Positions 1 through 12,357 of a stretch of DNA of 64,000 nucleotides are shown one piece after another. This stretch comes from Doris montereyensis (Eukaryota > Mollusca > Gastropoda > Nudibranchia > Dorididae), in assembly GCA_037039925.1 (NCBI GenBank), contig JAXRKP010000209.1, positions 150,001-214,000 of the forward strand, read 5' to 3'. The notes under the pieces were generated by a model. The model was not told the DNA's origin. It saw only the letters and a list, made by a program, of their open reading frames with translations, and did not search any database. Made by a program: the position numbers and the translations under genes. Each line of letters starts with the position of its first letter. Position 1 is the first letter of the stretch.

Positions 1-15
1 TAACTTCTTCTTCAG

Positions 16-121
16 CATTACCTCTGACCGATGCTCGTGCCATCAACTGTCTCATGCAAGACAACGTAACGGTACAACCTTGCCGCGATGCTTGTTGTCT
101 TCGGGGCGGTGGCTGTTGTTG
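16..121 (+). CDS. Possible internal exon, cysteine-rich, gene unknown
   Basis: A pyrimidine-rich acceptor (cttcttcttcag) precedes a 106-bp segment that ends at a near-consensus donor (g|gtaagt). One frame is open throughout and codes about 35 residues with six cysteines, including an NCLMQ motif, a PCRDACC motif and a Gly/Cys-rich end, which would suit an extracellular disulfide-rich protein. I do not recognise the family and see no partner exon with certainty. A similar NCLMQ stretch behind another acceptor lies near 825. Splice sites and open frame are seen; exon status is inferred. Confidence 0.35.
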
Positions 122-224
122 GTAAGTCTTTAGTGTGATGAGGAGAGAGTAAAGATAATATCATATTAAATACTTACGGTAAGAATATGATGAAGGATAA
201 CAACGATAAGATGGAAAGCAAAGG

Positions 225-440
225 ATAAGATAAGATAAAATAAAATAAAATAAGATAAGATAAGATAAGATAAGATAAGATAAAATAAGATAAGATAAGA
301 TAAGATAAGATAAGATAAAATGAGATCAGATAAGATAAAATAAGACGAGAAAGGAAATGATTTGATAAGATAGATAAAATAAGATGAGAAAGGAAAGGAT
401 AAGAATGATAAGATAAAATGAGATGAGATAAGATAAGATG
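225..440. repeat. Degenerate (AAGAT)n pentanucleotide microsatellite
   Basis: Runs of ataag/ataaa pentamers with interspersed point changes extend over roughly 215 bp. The minus-strand open frame across it is a low-complexity reading (LILSFLILFYL type) and not a gene. Confidence 0.9.
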
Positions 441-1410
441 TACGATATCTTATTGATCCAACAGAAAACGTTGGTTCTCAAACACAAGTACATATTATCA
501 TTTATGTATTCATGGATTAGCATTTATCATAGCATAAACGCTTGTTAAAATACCCCATCCCTTTCCCAAACTAAGTTTCTATTTCTTCAAACACAAAGGC
601 TTACCTAGATACGCACATAATTCACACATATGTATATTACTCGTGCACGCACACAATGACAATGACATTCACACAGACGCACATGGTGTGTTTTTTAAAT
701 TTAGATCTACTCGTATTGATAACAAAACTATAGGATCATAATTTATTATAGTTTAAATGGAAGTTTGACAAGCAGAATTATGTATTTCTTGACAAACAAT
801 TTCACCTAAAGGCTTAATTTTCAGCAACCCCGGAGAATGTGCAACATAACTGTCTGATGCAAATCAAAGACATGATATCGATGTTAGTGGCCCTTTATCA
901 TGTCTTTATTCTATATTCATTTATTTCATATGTGCCCACACTGTTAAGCATATCGCAACCAGAGGCCTATGTCGCCTCTTCCCTATCATACCTTTATGAA
1001 AGGATTTCATGGCGTCATTTTGAACTACTCGTATTACCGAAGCCCAAGAGGCGCTGAAAAATACTCGATAATAAAACAGTTTGTGGAGAAGATGCTACTG
1101 TATATGGTATATACGGAGAACTATTTAGATATAGGGCGAATCGTTGGGTGAAATTTCGACATCAGTTCTCCAATGATAATATTTTCGAACCACGATGACA
1201 TTAATTTTAACAATGGACATATCAATCCTCCAAAATTCAGAGGAAAGTCAAAGGTCCCGTAACAAATCTCCACCCCACAGCCTTGCTGAATACAATACGA
1301 ACAGTTGCTATCCATCAGAGTGTTCAAAAGAACAAGACACAATGGTGTTGCTTTTCTAGATCTAAGTTGAAGTCGTTTTGGAGACGCAAATAGTATAATC
1401 TGGATGCATC
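441..1410. other. AT-rich spacer; possible acceptor and short exon-like segment near 825
   Basis: Mostly featureless AT-rich DNA. At about 815-825 a pyrimidine-rich acceptor (cttaattttcag) precedes caaccccggagaatgtgcaa and then an NCLMQ-coding stretch resembling the one in the candidate exon at 16-121. No convincing donor follows, so it may be a decayed duplicate exon. Nothing else recognised. Confidence 0.3.
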
Positions 1411-1411
1411 A

Positions 1412-2935
1412 ATGGTTGGTGAGCAAAATATAGTATGCCGAAAATCTGAAATCGTTATCACCGGGATTGACATGTCAAGTGCCTTCGATACTATCAGCAG
1501 ACATTTCCTTCTTGAAATATTAAGAGACAGTGTCAGAGGAAGATGGTTGCATATCGTCTCAGTAGCACAAATCTTTCTGAAAAATGAATCGAAAACTAAT
1601 GTAGTAGTGTCGTGTGGCTACATCTCTAGATTGAAGTGGTCAATCCATTTTTTGAATTCTTCGCCGCATTTTATGACTGTTTTGAAACCTTCAGGTAGTC
1701 TTGTTGCAGGGCATTGCGCCAGGAGAAGCCATACACTCCAACCCAGAGGGCCCCAGGTGGCGGATGGGGAGTGCCCTGTAATGGGGTAGGTGTGAATATT
1801 CAATAAACAGTCCCGGACCAAATCATGGGAAGCCCTTTGGCAAGGCCAAATACCCATCAACCACCCTAATTGGGTTACATGGAAACAATGGAGAGCAGCA
1901 TGGTGGATGCGGGTATCAGCGGAGAAACTAGACCTGACTAGTCAACGGTGATCACCGCATGACGTCGGACAGAACTGCCTAAGGTCAACCAGCTCAGTCA
2001 GGAAGCTACTGCTCAAACCAGCAATGGATCGTCACTTCTTCGTGCAGTGAGAAAGATGGTCCAACCCGGCGTCCAGACAAGACTTACCTTCTCCTGGACC
2101 CACATCTCAAATATGAAAATCGAAAACTAATAATTTTACTTCAAATATTGAACACATCAAGGAGACAGTCTTAGTCCGATGATCTTTGTACTCTATTTAG
2201 GATCGTTCTAAGCTGGAGGCATTAGACATAATCCATAAAATATAATCGACGATTTTGAAATTATGCAAAGGATGTAGATTTCGTGTCATCTATCGGTTTC
2301 AGAGATGTGGAAGAAATTCAAAAACACATTGCAGACGTAAACTTTCTGGGAAACATTAGCAAAACCGAATTTTCAACCATTGTCAGAAACGATGAGGAGC
2401 TTTGGGTGAAGGTAGAAAATAGGTTCCCTCCTGAACGATAACGAAGATATGTGTCGGAGGAAACAATAATTATTAAATATATTGTCAAAGCTGTCCTTTT
2501 ATTCAACTGTGGAACCCAGACACTTACAAAACAGGAAGAGCACAAAATGAACACATTCCACCGTAAACAGTTAAGAACTATCCTCAATATCAAATTTCCA
2601 TAAAGTTTCTCAAACAAGCCTCTTTACAGCAAAACAGACGAAGAACCAATTGCCCTCACTATACTAGACGCCTTGGGGTGACCTCGGACACTTTCTAAAA
2701 CAAGATCCCAACACATCAGCCAATAAAACAGGCTAATGATAAAACATTGTCACCCAGAAGCGATGGAACGTACCTGGAAACCAAAAACATTTATTGTGTC
2801 CACACTTATGCAAGACCTTAAAACACTTTTCCCCACGGCTTTGTGCAACGAACTAAACACCATTTCAGACCTCAGTTACTTACGCCAGATTGCTAAAGAT
2901 AGAACAGAATGTAAAAACTTTAAATGACATCCCAG
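1412..2935 (+). mobile_element. Non-LTR retrotransposon relic (reverse transcriptase part), interrupted
   Basis: Broken reverse-transcriptase reading: motif A (DMSSAFDTISR) near 1470-1505, a QGDSLSP-like motif B region near 2155-2180, and a decayed YADD box read as YAKD near 2262. A C-terminal part follows with a TFHRKQLRTILNI-type segment near 2555 and an FGHFLKQDP-like segment near 2690. Frameshifts and stops are frequent, so it is dead. It is split by a 518-bp insertion at 1600-2117. The relic at 17690-21170 belongs to the same family, sharing the HRKQLRTILNI segment and the SNIG/DVD motifs. The clade is not assigned. Confidence 0.8.
1600..2117. mobile_element. Nested insertion with 13-bp target-site duplication
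   Basis: The 13-mer atcgaaaactaat occurs at 1587-1599 and again at 2118-2130. Taking out one copy and the 518 bp between restores the reading frame of the host reverse transcriptase across the site (ESKTN then FTSNI). This shows a target-site duplication made when this unit inserted. The insert is noticeably more GC-rich than its surroundings and has no recognised coding capacity. Its family is unknown; the TSD length fits retroposition. Confidence 0.7.
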
Positions 2936-3640
2936 GCATATGAGTCAGACGACATTTCAGCCGACGAGACATTGCGTGAGCTTTTAGCTGACCTTGTGAT
3001 CGGGAATTTGCTAATGTCCAACATTTTAAATTCAACATTCATCAAACCCATATCATTCCATCACCAAAATAAGTTTGTGTGAGATTTGTTGTTTTGCTTC
3101 TGACGCCATCTAATTAGTATCAGGATAGCGCTTTTCATCAGATGTCTGCCATTACCATGAAAATTATCAAAGCCTTGTGTTTCTATCAATGCCAAGTGTT
3201 CAGCAAAGGAGGTACATTACCAGATGCACCTGCACATAATAATGCCTAAAAATCTCCCTGGATTGGCTTTCAGAGTCATGGGGTGGGCTTTTCCCTTCTC
3301 ATGTGTAGTTCATAATTGTGTTAATCAAAACAATCCTGATTGGTGTACCTCTCCAAATGAAAATCTGGGCTCAACTTCGAAAAAATAGCCACCAATTAGA
3401 CTGTTACAACTGACCAACCAACCGGTTTCACATGATAACACCTTGTCTAATAAGACGGCGCGGTTTTGATGACCTGACCCACGTCTAATGTCAACTCCAG
3501 ACCGGTTTCAGTGTTCAATGTAACCACCGGTACAAGATACCACCCACGTCTAATAAGACGTCAACTACAACACCTGTTCAGACCAACCAACCGGTTTCAC
3601 ATGTGGGACATAACTGTTTAAATTATCACGAATCTAGACG
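2936..3640. other. Spacer with short dispersed direct repeats
   Basis: No gene seen. The segment gaccaaccaaccggtttcac occurs near 3411 and again near 3580, and the acccacgtctaat motif occurs at about 3479 and 3542. They look like remnants of a small duplicated unit of about 160 bp. Confidence 0.5.
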
Positions 3641-3836
3641 TTAAAAAAATCATGGATGAAGCACTGTGTTTGACCGGGATCATTCTCCTTGTCACTCCTC
3701 GCGGTCGTCGTTTTGTTTCTTTTCATTTGTATCAACATAATAATGATCCTAAATGTCTAGGATGTATTCAGCTGCACCTGGATAATCTCCCATTGATGCA
3801 AAGTAACAAACAGACGTATATTTGTAGGGGGTACAG

Positions 3837-3990
3837 GAGACGCGGAAATTTAATATCGAAAAGTACATGTACAGAGGATGAAATAGGCCTACACAATGAG
3901 ACAGTAAGGATAGACGGCCCAAGGTAGACGGAAGTGGGAATAAGGGAGACTAAAGCGCATTGCAGGTTTCATATTGAAGGAGAAAGACGT
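3837..3990 (+). repeat. Direct repeat, left copy
   Basis: Starts ggaaatttaatatcgaaaag and includes gtaaggatagacggcccaag and, further on, ggtttcatattgaaggaga. The same order of segments recurs at 4436-4585 with few differences apart from expanded GA tracts. The two copies enclose a (GA)n array. Confidence 0.85.
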
Positions 3991-4233
3991 TTACTATAAA
4001 AAATATAGAGATAACAGATATGCATCCGACCCTAGCCTGAGAACGATTCGCGGCTTCGCTGAGACGCTATACAGTTAATGAATATTATGATAATACTATT
4101 ATTATATAGTACCCATTATTGTGCCACGATAAAATACTGTCATAATATCATACTTTCAGACAACTGATATAATTCATAAAACACGATGTAGTACAATGTA
4201 CAAAGTAATAACACCTCCGCAAACTTTTGAACA

Positions 4234-4235
4234 GT

Positions 4236-4296
<61 letters not shown>
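4234..4296. repeat. (GA)n microsatellite
   Basis: Nearly uninterrupted GA dinucleotides lying between the two copies of the 150-bp direct repeat. The RERERE and SLSLSL open frames over it are artefacts. Confidence 0.95.
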
Positions 4297-4298
<2 letters not shown>

Positions 4299-4435
4299 GA
4301 GAGGGGGGGGGGAAGAAAGGGTAGCCAGGAATTTATTAGAAAGACAGGAAAGGAATATAAACACAGAGAGAGAGAAAGTGGAAATAGGGAGAGAAAGAGA
4401 GAGGGGGAGAAGGAGAAGGAGATAGATAGAGGGTA

Positions 4436-4585
4436 TGGAAATTTAATATCGAAAAGTACATGTACATATGATATATACACAGTGAGACAGTAAGGATAGA
4501 CGGCCCAAGGCGAACGGAAGTGGGAATAAGGCCGAAAACATACTAAGAGAGAGAGAGGTTTCATATTGAAGGAGAGAGAGAGAGA
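4436..4585 (+). repeat. Direct repeat, right copy
   Basis: Second copy of the 3837-3990 unit, beginning ggaaatttaatatcgaaaag and containing gtaaggatagacggcccaag. It is followed by GA/CAGA-rich low-complexity DNA to about 4740. Confidence 0.85.
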
Positions 4586-5004
4586 CAAAAAATACAGACA
4601 TAACAGAAGACATACAGTCAGACAGACAGACAGACAGAAGAAAGACAGACAAGAGAAAAGAGACAGAGAGACAAAGATAAAAAAGACAAGACAGAGAAAA
4701 AAGAAAAGAAAAGAAGATAAAAGAAGAGTAAGAGGGAAGAAGAAAAATTCATATCAATACTCAGGTCAGTACCAACGTCAACAATGCGACAAGGCAGATG
4801 ACGTAGCAACCGGAAATAAGTAAAGCTTTAGGCGGAGAATAAAATCGCAAATTTTTAAATCTTTAATTATTCAATTAATCACTTTTTAAATGTCAAATTT
4901 GACCTCAGCGCTAACTGACAACATCGAGTGCGGTGGCATTATATGCAAATTTTGTTTATTTCATCATTTATATTATTTTGAAAATAAAGTGACACTCTCT
5001 CTTC

Positions 5005-5051
<47 letters not shown>

Positions 5052-5102
5052 TCTTTTCTTCCTCCCTCCCTCCCTCCCTCTCTCTCTCTCTCTCTTTCAT
5101 TT
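5005..5102. repeat. (TC)n/(CCCT)n microsatellite
   Basis: Compound TC and CCTC repeats. No coding value. Confidence 0.95.
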
Positions 5103-5400
5103 CTCTCTCTCAAATATAATATGATTTAATTCTATCCATATTATGAATTCTCGTCATAGCTATAGGAAGGCGACAATTTTACGAATTCAAGCGTATGTTA
5201 TCACTGTTTTTCATCCTTCACCAGCCTGTATTTGTAAGGCTTCAGAATAAAGAACTTTAGTACATGTATGGGTTCAGCCTAACTCTTGCATGCCTATAAG
5301 TCTGACAATAGGTTTGACTCTGTATGGATTAGGGAGGGGAGAGAGACAGATTTCAGTGGACAGATAGACAGACAGACAGACGGACAGACAGCAGATTACC

Positions 5401-5411
5401 CAGAGAGAGAC

Positions 5412-5485
<74 letters not shown>
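5401..5485. repeat. (GA)n microsatellite with CAGA flank
   Basis: Long GA tract flanked by imperfect (CAGA)n. It is complementary to the TC tract 400 bp upstream, so the pair could fold back. Confidence 0.95.
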
Positions 5486-5487
<2 letters not shown>

Positions 5488-5644
5488 TGAAGGGGAGACA
5501 GACAGACATACACACAGAGAGAAAGAGACCAGACAGAGAGACAGACAGAATTAATGAACAAGAAAGGTTGGACATGACCAGGCTGAACTCATTTGTTGTT
5601 ATCATGTGTTAAATTGTCCTTATTAAGTCTCCTGCTATAAAACC

Positions 5645-5940
5645 TCCCAGAAAGATTCAGCAAAACTCCCCCCAATAGATTTTCAAGACTGCCCCAGAAA
5701 GATTCAGCAAAAACAATAGATTCTTCAAGACTGCCCCAGAAAGATTCAGCAAAACATAAAATAACAAACTCTTGATAGACTATTTCAAGACTGCCCAAGA
5801 AAGATTCAACAAAACTCCCCCGAGTCTTCGAGACTCCCCTGATTCAACAAACTCCCCCGAGTTTCGAGCAACCAAAGATTCAACAGAACTCTTCCAGACA
5901 ATCAAGACTGCCCCAGAAAGATTCAACAAAACCTGGATTT
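5645..5940 (+). repeat. Degenerate tandem repeat (gaaagattcarcaaaa unit)
   Basis: The phrase caagactgccccagaaagat followed by tcarcaaaa recurs about five times with variable spacing, together with repeated actcccccgagt blocks. This is a decayed minisatellite. The open frames over it simply repeat the same words. Confidence 0.75.
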
Positions 5941-6105
5941 TTAGGGGGCCTCAAATCGGACGACTACAATGATTTCGCTGATGCTTGACACGACAATCAG
6001 AAAAATGTCGTACGGGATTGATCTTAATAAATAAAAAAATAAACTTGCCCATTGCAATTGCTTATCATTAGTAGTAGTTGTATATTCATATCAACCGGGT
6101 TCCTA

Positions 6106-6279
<174 letters not shown>

Positions 6280-6282
6280 TAC

Positions 6283-9255
6283 CAGGATTGAACTTTCGAA
6301 GACGAAACTTTCAGAGAAATAAAAGAACACTTGGAAACTGTGATGTTTGGAACATGGAACGTTAGGCAATAAATGAAAAAAAAAGTTAGAATTAGTTGAA
6401 GAAATGGACAAAATTCAAAGTAAACATTTTGGAACGTTACAGAAACAAAGAAAAAAGGACAAGAAAAATAGAAAATGTAAGACCAAATAATATTTTAATC
6501 TTTTCAGGAGTAGATGTCAAAGATAGACATAGAGGCCTCTAGTGCATAAAAGGCATGAAAATCTACTAGAAAGTTGGAAATTTATAAGGTAAATAATTAA
6601 AAGAAGGGTAAATATTAAAACAAAAGGAAAAGAAATTAAATTATTAATAGCTTATGGACCAAACGTTGTACGCATCTAAAGAAGAGAAGGCAAAAGTAAT
6701 ATCTTCGAAAACGTAATTTACAAATATCTGCATTGAGAATCTTAAAACACAAACAGGAAATAATGGTTTTAGGAGATTTAAACGATAGAGTAGTGCAACA
6801 ATGTAGAAACGTCAGGAGGAGTAATAGGTAAAGAAGGAGATTACAACAACTTCAATCCATCAATGGAGAGGGACTAAAACGATTGTTGCCTAAAGAATAA
6901 CATGAAAATAGCCAACACCTTTTTCCTCATAAAGATATCCACAAATATACAAACTAAATGAAGACAGGTGTGAAAAATCAATGATAGACTACATAATAGT
7001 TAGCAGTTCCCTTTTTTACAGTACATTGGATGTAAGAGTGGACAGAGGGGCAGAAATATTCATCACCTAGTGATTGCCAAAATGAGATTACTGACCGACG
7101 GAGACAAACAGAAAAGGAAAGAGAAGAACGCTACTAAATTCAAAATAGAAGAATTAAATAAACCAATAGTAAAACAGATATACCAATCTAGGATAAAAAG
7201 ATTTATCAGTGAAAGGCAGATGTATCTAAATGATAACACAATAGAAGAAAAGTGGCAAATATATAAAGCAACACTCCTCAGTTGTACTGAAGAGGTCTGT
7301 GGTAGGAAACAAATTAAAGGAGATAGGAAAAGAACAACATGGTGGAATGAAAATGTCAAGACTAAGATCAAAGAAAAGAAGGATGCCTGGAAGAAATACT
7401 TGCAAACAAAGAGACCAGATGATATGATAGATTATGTGAATAAAAGAACTATCGCCAAAGAGGAAGTGAGGAAAGCAAAACAGGAACAATGGGAAGAGTT
7501 TGGACAAAGACTTCATGAAAGTTATCAAGGAAATCAAAAGATGTTCTGGGGGGCAATGAAGAGCATGAGAAAAACCAAAGCATGTCCAATACGACAAATT
7601 AAGGATACCAAAGGAGAAATCATGAAAGAAGACAGCCAAATCATGGAAACGGGGAGAAAGTATTTTCAACAATTACATAATCCCCCAGAACACATGAAAC
7701 AAGGTGTAAAGATCAATTAGTAAGAGTAACAAGTAATCCAGGGGAGACACTGAAGATGTAGAAATATCAACGGAAGAAATCCAAACACAGCTATAAGAAA
7801 AATGAAATTAGGAAAAGCCTCAGGAGCAGATCAAGTTTATCCAGAAATGATTAAAAACCAAGGGAGAGAGGCAGACACCACATGCAATATGCCAACAAGC
7901 ATAAAAGTCCAAACAGGTGCCAGACGACTGGAAAAAGGGAACGGTAGTACCAATATATAAGAAAGCATCAACTATGGAATGCTCAAACTATAGAGGGACA
8001 TCACTACTTAGCATACCAGGAAACGTGTATGCCATGATACTGTAAATGAGCCTAAGGAAAAGAGTAGAGGACCAGAGTGGATTTAGACCAGGAAGAAGTG
8101 TACAAGACCACATATTCACAATTAGACAATAAATAATAGAAACATTTCTTGAGAGAAACATTGATTTGCACCTATGTTTTATAGACTTAGAAAAGGCATT
8201 TGATTCTGTGAGAAGGGAGGAACTATGGCTTTCCTTAAAAAAACCCATTTTATAGCAATATTTGATAGAAGCCATTGAAAGTTTTTACAATAAACCAACA
8301 TGTGCAGTGAGAGTAGCTGGAAGCATATCTGCAGAATTTGATGTAGATATAGGGGTAAGACAGGGTTGTAACCTAAGTCATCTTTTGTTTATCACATGTA
8401 TGGATTCAGTCGCAAATGCATCCTCAAAAATGAAGAAAATGAATGTAGGTATGTGGAAGCTCAAACCAGTAAATGTATCAATGCTTTCATTTGCCGATGG
8501 TTTAGTTCTGTTTGGAAAATCAGAAAGTGACATTCTATCCAATATCAACATTATCAATGAACTAAATAAAAGAGGAAGGAGAGTAAATGCAAAGAAAACC
8601 AAAACAATGCTAGTAACTAGGGAAACTAAAACACAAAATCTTAAATTGGGCAAGGAGAAATTTAGAACAAGTTCACAGATACTATTACCTAGGAGTAATG
8701 ATTAACTCAGAGGGTATACTAAGAGGAGAAATCAGCCAGAGAATCCAAAAAGGCAAGTGCAAAAGCATTTGTAGGTAAACAAAAATTGTCAACAAAAACC
8801 AAAATGGCAGTATACAACACAGATTATTGTCCTACTCTCCTCTATGGCAGTGAAACCTGGACTTAGACAGTAGAGAATACAGTAACGTACACGCAGCTGA
8901 AATGAAATATCTAGGAATAAGAAGAGAAGTAGGGAAAACTAAAAGAGATAAAATCAGAAACACAACAATTAGAGATCAAACCAAAGCAGATGGCTTAAAA
9001 ACTAAGATAGAAATAAATCAATTGAGATGGTTTGGGCATGTAAACAGAATAAATGACAATAATATATCAAAATCAGTATACAGGGCTAAAGCCCAAGGTA
9101 AAAGACAAAAAGGCAGGCCTCGGAGAAAGAGGGAAGAAGATATTAAAGAGGCATTGAAGCATAGAAATTTAACTTTTTTGGAAGGAAACAGAAAATGCCA
9201 GGACAGGGCACCCTGGAGAAAGATCATCTCGGGTATCTGAACCCATACACTGAAA
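6283..9255 (+). mobile_element. RTE-like non-LTR retrotransposon, copy A (inactive)
   Basis: Order of domains: an APE-type endonuclease start (GTWNVR) near 6350 with a GDLNDR motif near 6770; a basic linker read openly at 7070-7720; reverse transcriptase with SGADQVYPEM near 7825, SGFRPGRSVQD near 8080, FIDLEKAFDSV near 8180, GVRQGC near 8355 and a catalytic box read as FADG near 8490. The C-terminus has the QLRWFGHV and KGRPRRKR signature near 9020-9130. Stops and frameshifts break it throughout, and the FADD to FADG change removes a catalytic Asp. The C-terminal signature and endonuclease start resemble the RTE/BovB clade. The copy lacks the 5' UTR seen in copy B at 45644-47360, so it is 5'-truncated next to the (ATT)n array. 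Confidence 0.9.
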
Positions 9256-9606
9256 GGTAGAATGGTTCGGGGCTACTAAATTTACTATGACACCGTTAAA
9301 ATGTGCTGGAGGTAACCTCATCAAAGCGAAACTTGTTTCATCACATGTCCTTGCGTTGTCTTGAACTCTCGAGTTTTTGTGCCATTCTGTGTTATAAAAT
9401 AGATCTAGCAAGTTAGAAGAAGAGGAGACGAAGCTTTCTTGAATAAAGTTACCATGTCTTATTGCGTAGAAGAGGGTAAGAATCTTTTCAAACATGTTTC
9501 TGAGACTGATTGTTGATTTCGAAAGATTGTTTTTAGAGATAAAGTAAGACTAGATTCTCTAATAGTAATCAGTAACAATACCGGTAGCCGGCAGTTTGTG
9601 ATATAA

Positions 9607-9690
<84 letters not shown>

Positions 9691-10020
9691 TCCAAGCCAA
9701 AGCTGACCACTAGATTAGATCTATGAGATAACTAGATCTAGATTCTAGATCTAGATCTAGCCTCTATAAAAAAAATAATCGGAAAAGACACCAGGTCTAG
9801 AGCTCAAGATTATATTTAGATCTTCTATGTTAGTATTATAGTAATGACTAGTTAATACAGTACAAATAATGTCTCATGTTACTACAAAAAGCAATGTATT
9901 TATGTTGTCAAGATTAATTGTATCAACAGACACTCAGTGTGGCAAAGGACATGTCGAAAGTTAAGGAAATTGCCCTTTAATAATATTAAGGCCCCATGGA
10001 CAAATATATAAGTAATATAA
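9256..10020. other. AT-rich spacer with (AT)n at 9611-9688 and CTAGAT-rich patch
   Basis: Contains a long (AT)n microsatellite (9611-9688) and a patch of overlapping agatctag words near 9715-9765. The same words recur near 25320. No gene seen. Confidence 0.8.
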
Positions 10021-10298
10021 GACAAATTCAAATACAAGGAATAAGACAAAAAATTTCTGGCCACCATGGGGATCGAACCCACGACCTCCATGTCAGCTCC
10101 CATTGCCTCGCCATGAAAAACAGCGTGCTACCAACTGAGCAAACTATGCTCCATAAGGAGCACCATAGGGAGCTTAGTAAGCTCGGTTAGTAGCACGTTT
10201 TCTTTTCATGGCGAGGCCATGGGTGCCAACGTAGAGGTCGCGGGTTCGATCTCCATGGTGGCCAGGATGTTTTTCTGATAATTCTTTGTATTTGTCTC
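10021..10298. mobile_element. Two tRNA-derived SINE heads, head to head (large hairpin)
   Basis: The right unit (+ strand, about 10160-10298) carries an A-box-like gctcggttagtagcac and a B box gggttcgat near 10242, then tccatggtggcc. The left unit (about 10021-10151) is its inverted counterpart: the minus strand reads gctcagttggtagcac, then gggttcgatcccc and atggtggcc. Similarity between arms continues outward to caaatacaa and gacaaa words, giving an imperfect palindrome with arms of about 130 bp around a short centre near 10155. The anticodon arm is not tRNA-like in length, so these are SINE heads and not tRNA genes. Confidence 0.75.
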
Positions 10299-12239
10299 GT
10301 ATTTGTTCTTATGGGGTTTTAATACAATTCAATGTCATTTCCGTCATAATTGATTCAACATATTTCGATGTAGACCCTCTAGATCCTAGATTTACTTTAC
10401 TACTTTACTATAATACAGCGGATGCTACATAAGTCGACATTGCATAAGTCAATGTTTTTTTACGGTGCCATCCCCCACGCATGTTTAAGTTAATAAAAAA
10501 AGATATTTATGTCGACCTTTTTTATAGTCCACAGACGATAAAATGAAAGAAAGTACGATTGCATAAGTCGGTTTTAAGTTCAATGGCATTGACGACCATT
10601 GACCCGCAGCTAGAGAATACAATCAATACAAATGTAGGTCCGCTCAGGTGTTGGCATAATATGGTCGCCATATGGCCTGTTGTCTGTCTTTCCTTTCTCG
10701 TAGTCAATCGTACCCACTACTCAGTTGCGACTGTACAGGTCAAGGTTATAGCGGCGGGAGGGGGAGTTGGTGGCCACCAGACAGAGAGAGAGAGCTAGTA
10801 CAACTTGCAGGTACTAAAGTGTGTAGAAGGGGGGGAGTATAAACAAGATGGGGGTGCCAAGGATCTTACTGTCTATCTCCTCGAAGCATTTGATGAAACA
10901 GTCATTTGTATGAAATAGAAGCCATAACATCGTATGCGCGGTCTTACTCTTACAAATATTATGTAGGGCCCTACTACTCCATCATCGCCACTTTCCTCTT
11001 TCACTTTGATTCTACCACTGCACTCAAGCAAGAAAAACACAAAAAACAACAACACATGCATGTGAGCACACATCAGCAGTTAGTAATTAGTTGTAATACC
11101 CAAGACCATTACGATGAAAATCCTGTCAGGAGAGCAATTACTTAATTTGATTTTTTATATAAATCGATCTTTTTAAAAGGTCCCTTGAAATCGATTTATG
11201 CTGCATCCACTAATTATATTGTGCTAGTGGACTATCAATGAACACAGAGGACAGAGTGGATTTTTTATAATAATACTACCTGACCTGTCTTAAATGGCTT
11301 AATAAGATACTTCATTACATTACAATGAGTGTGCCTATGTCCATTTTCGTGAAAAACGAGACAGAGAGTTGAGAGAGATAGTCTTAGGGAATACAAGGAA
11401 ATCATATTTCCTGAAAAGTGAAAATGATATCGACAATGAAAGTTTAAAATTAGCAACACCTTTTTTCTCTCGTTTTTAACATCAGAAAGCCCCTATGCTT
11501 CATCTAGTTAGGACTCTGTGACACAATAAAGACTGGTATTATAATCATATGAGCAATCAGTGTATCCTTATTAGTATTAGGTCTGGTTTTTGACATTTGC
11601 AAACCGTGTATGTCTGAAAATAGATTGAGAAGCGCACCATCGTTTTCTTTGATTTTCCCGAAACATTGAAATTGGACTTATACTGTTTGCGGCTTTCACC
11701 GTCGATATGATGAAAATACATCAGGTTTACAACCGTTTGAAGCTTGGAATTCCCAAAGCCAACGGTGCCAAAAGTCCATGGATTTTGGCATTATTCTGTA
11801 AATAATTGTGACTTAGTCACACTATTGAAATGACCCCTTCAATTACACAGACAGTTTCTACAGGCAGGCGTACCCAAGGGACATAACTGAGAAAAAGATT
11901 GAGGTAAAAACAAAGAAGAATTGCCTATAAATCTAAAGGTTGTAATTTTCGGTGACTACTGACTAGTGTCAGTCTCTTCTGCCAACCTCGCTCAGTGTCC
12001 AACTGAGACAAGACAACAGATAATATATTTAAACACTAGCAGTTCAAATGTCACTGTGACACATGGGACTGGAACTAACCTTTGATTCGCAAATTTCTAT
12101 CTTTCATTTACATGACCATATTTCTTGACTTGAAACTTAAAAGTGTTATCTAATTTGCATAGTAATTTACATAATACAGCAAAGATGCTGTAAAATAACA
12201 GATAATGTATCTTTTGTAAAATCTATCACAACCCTTGAA
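10299..12239. other. Non-coding spacer with small inverted repeats
   Basis: No gene recognised. The word gcataagtc occurs near 10441 and 10561 and cataagtcgac near 10430, which may be remnants of a TIR element. An 11-bp-class inverted repeat (ataaatcgat near 11159, atcgatttat near 11190) could form a hairpin with a 20-base loop. The first coding exon of CHCHD4 should lie somewhere between here and 13910, but I could not identify it. Confidence 0.5.
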
Positions 12240-12357
12240 AGCTGAACAATGTGTCATTCCCAGGAAACACAACGTTGAACCTAGCTTTGATAGGATTTAA
12301 ACTTGTGACCTCATGATACCAAGTCCGGCAGCGTAACCACTTGACCATCGACACCAC
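12240..12357 (-). mobile_element. tRNA-derived SINE head fragment
   Basis: The minus strand reads a class-II tRNA-like head: A box tggtcaagtggtta, then gctgccggacttggtatcat and a B-box-like agtttaaatcc. It matches the heads of the SINEs at 42262 and 47788 in order and spacing. Confidence 0.75.

Noticed and set aside
8262..8705. Separate host gene from the 147-codon open frame
   Set aside because: It is the reverse transcriptase part of LINE copy A, with a changed catalytic box.
10160..10265. Functional tRNA gene
   Set aside because: B box and A box are present, but the anticodon arm is too long and no cloverleaf closes; a SINE head explains it.
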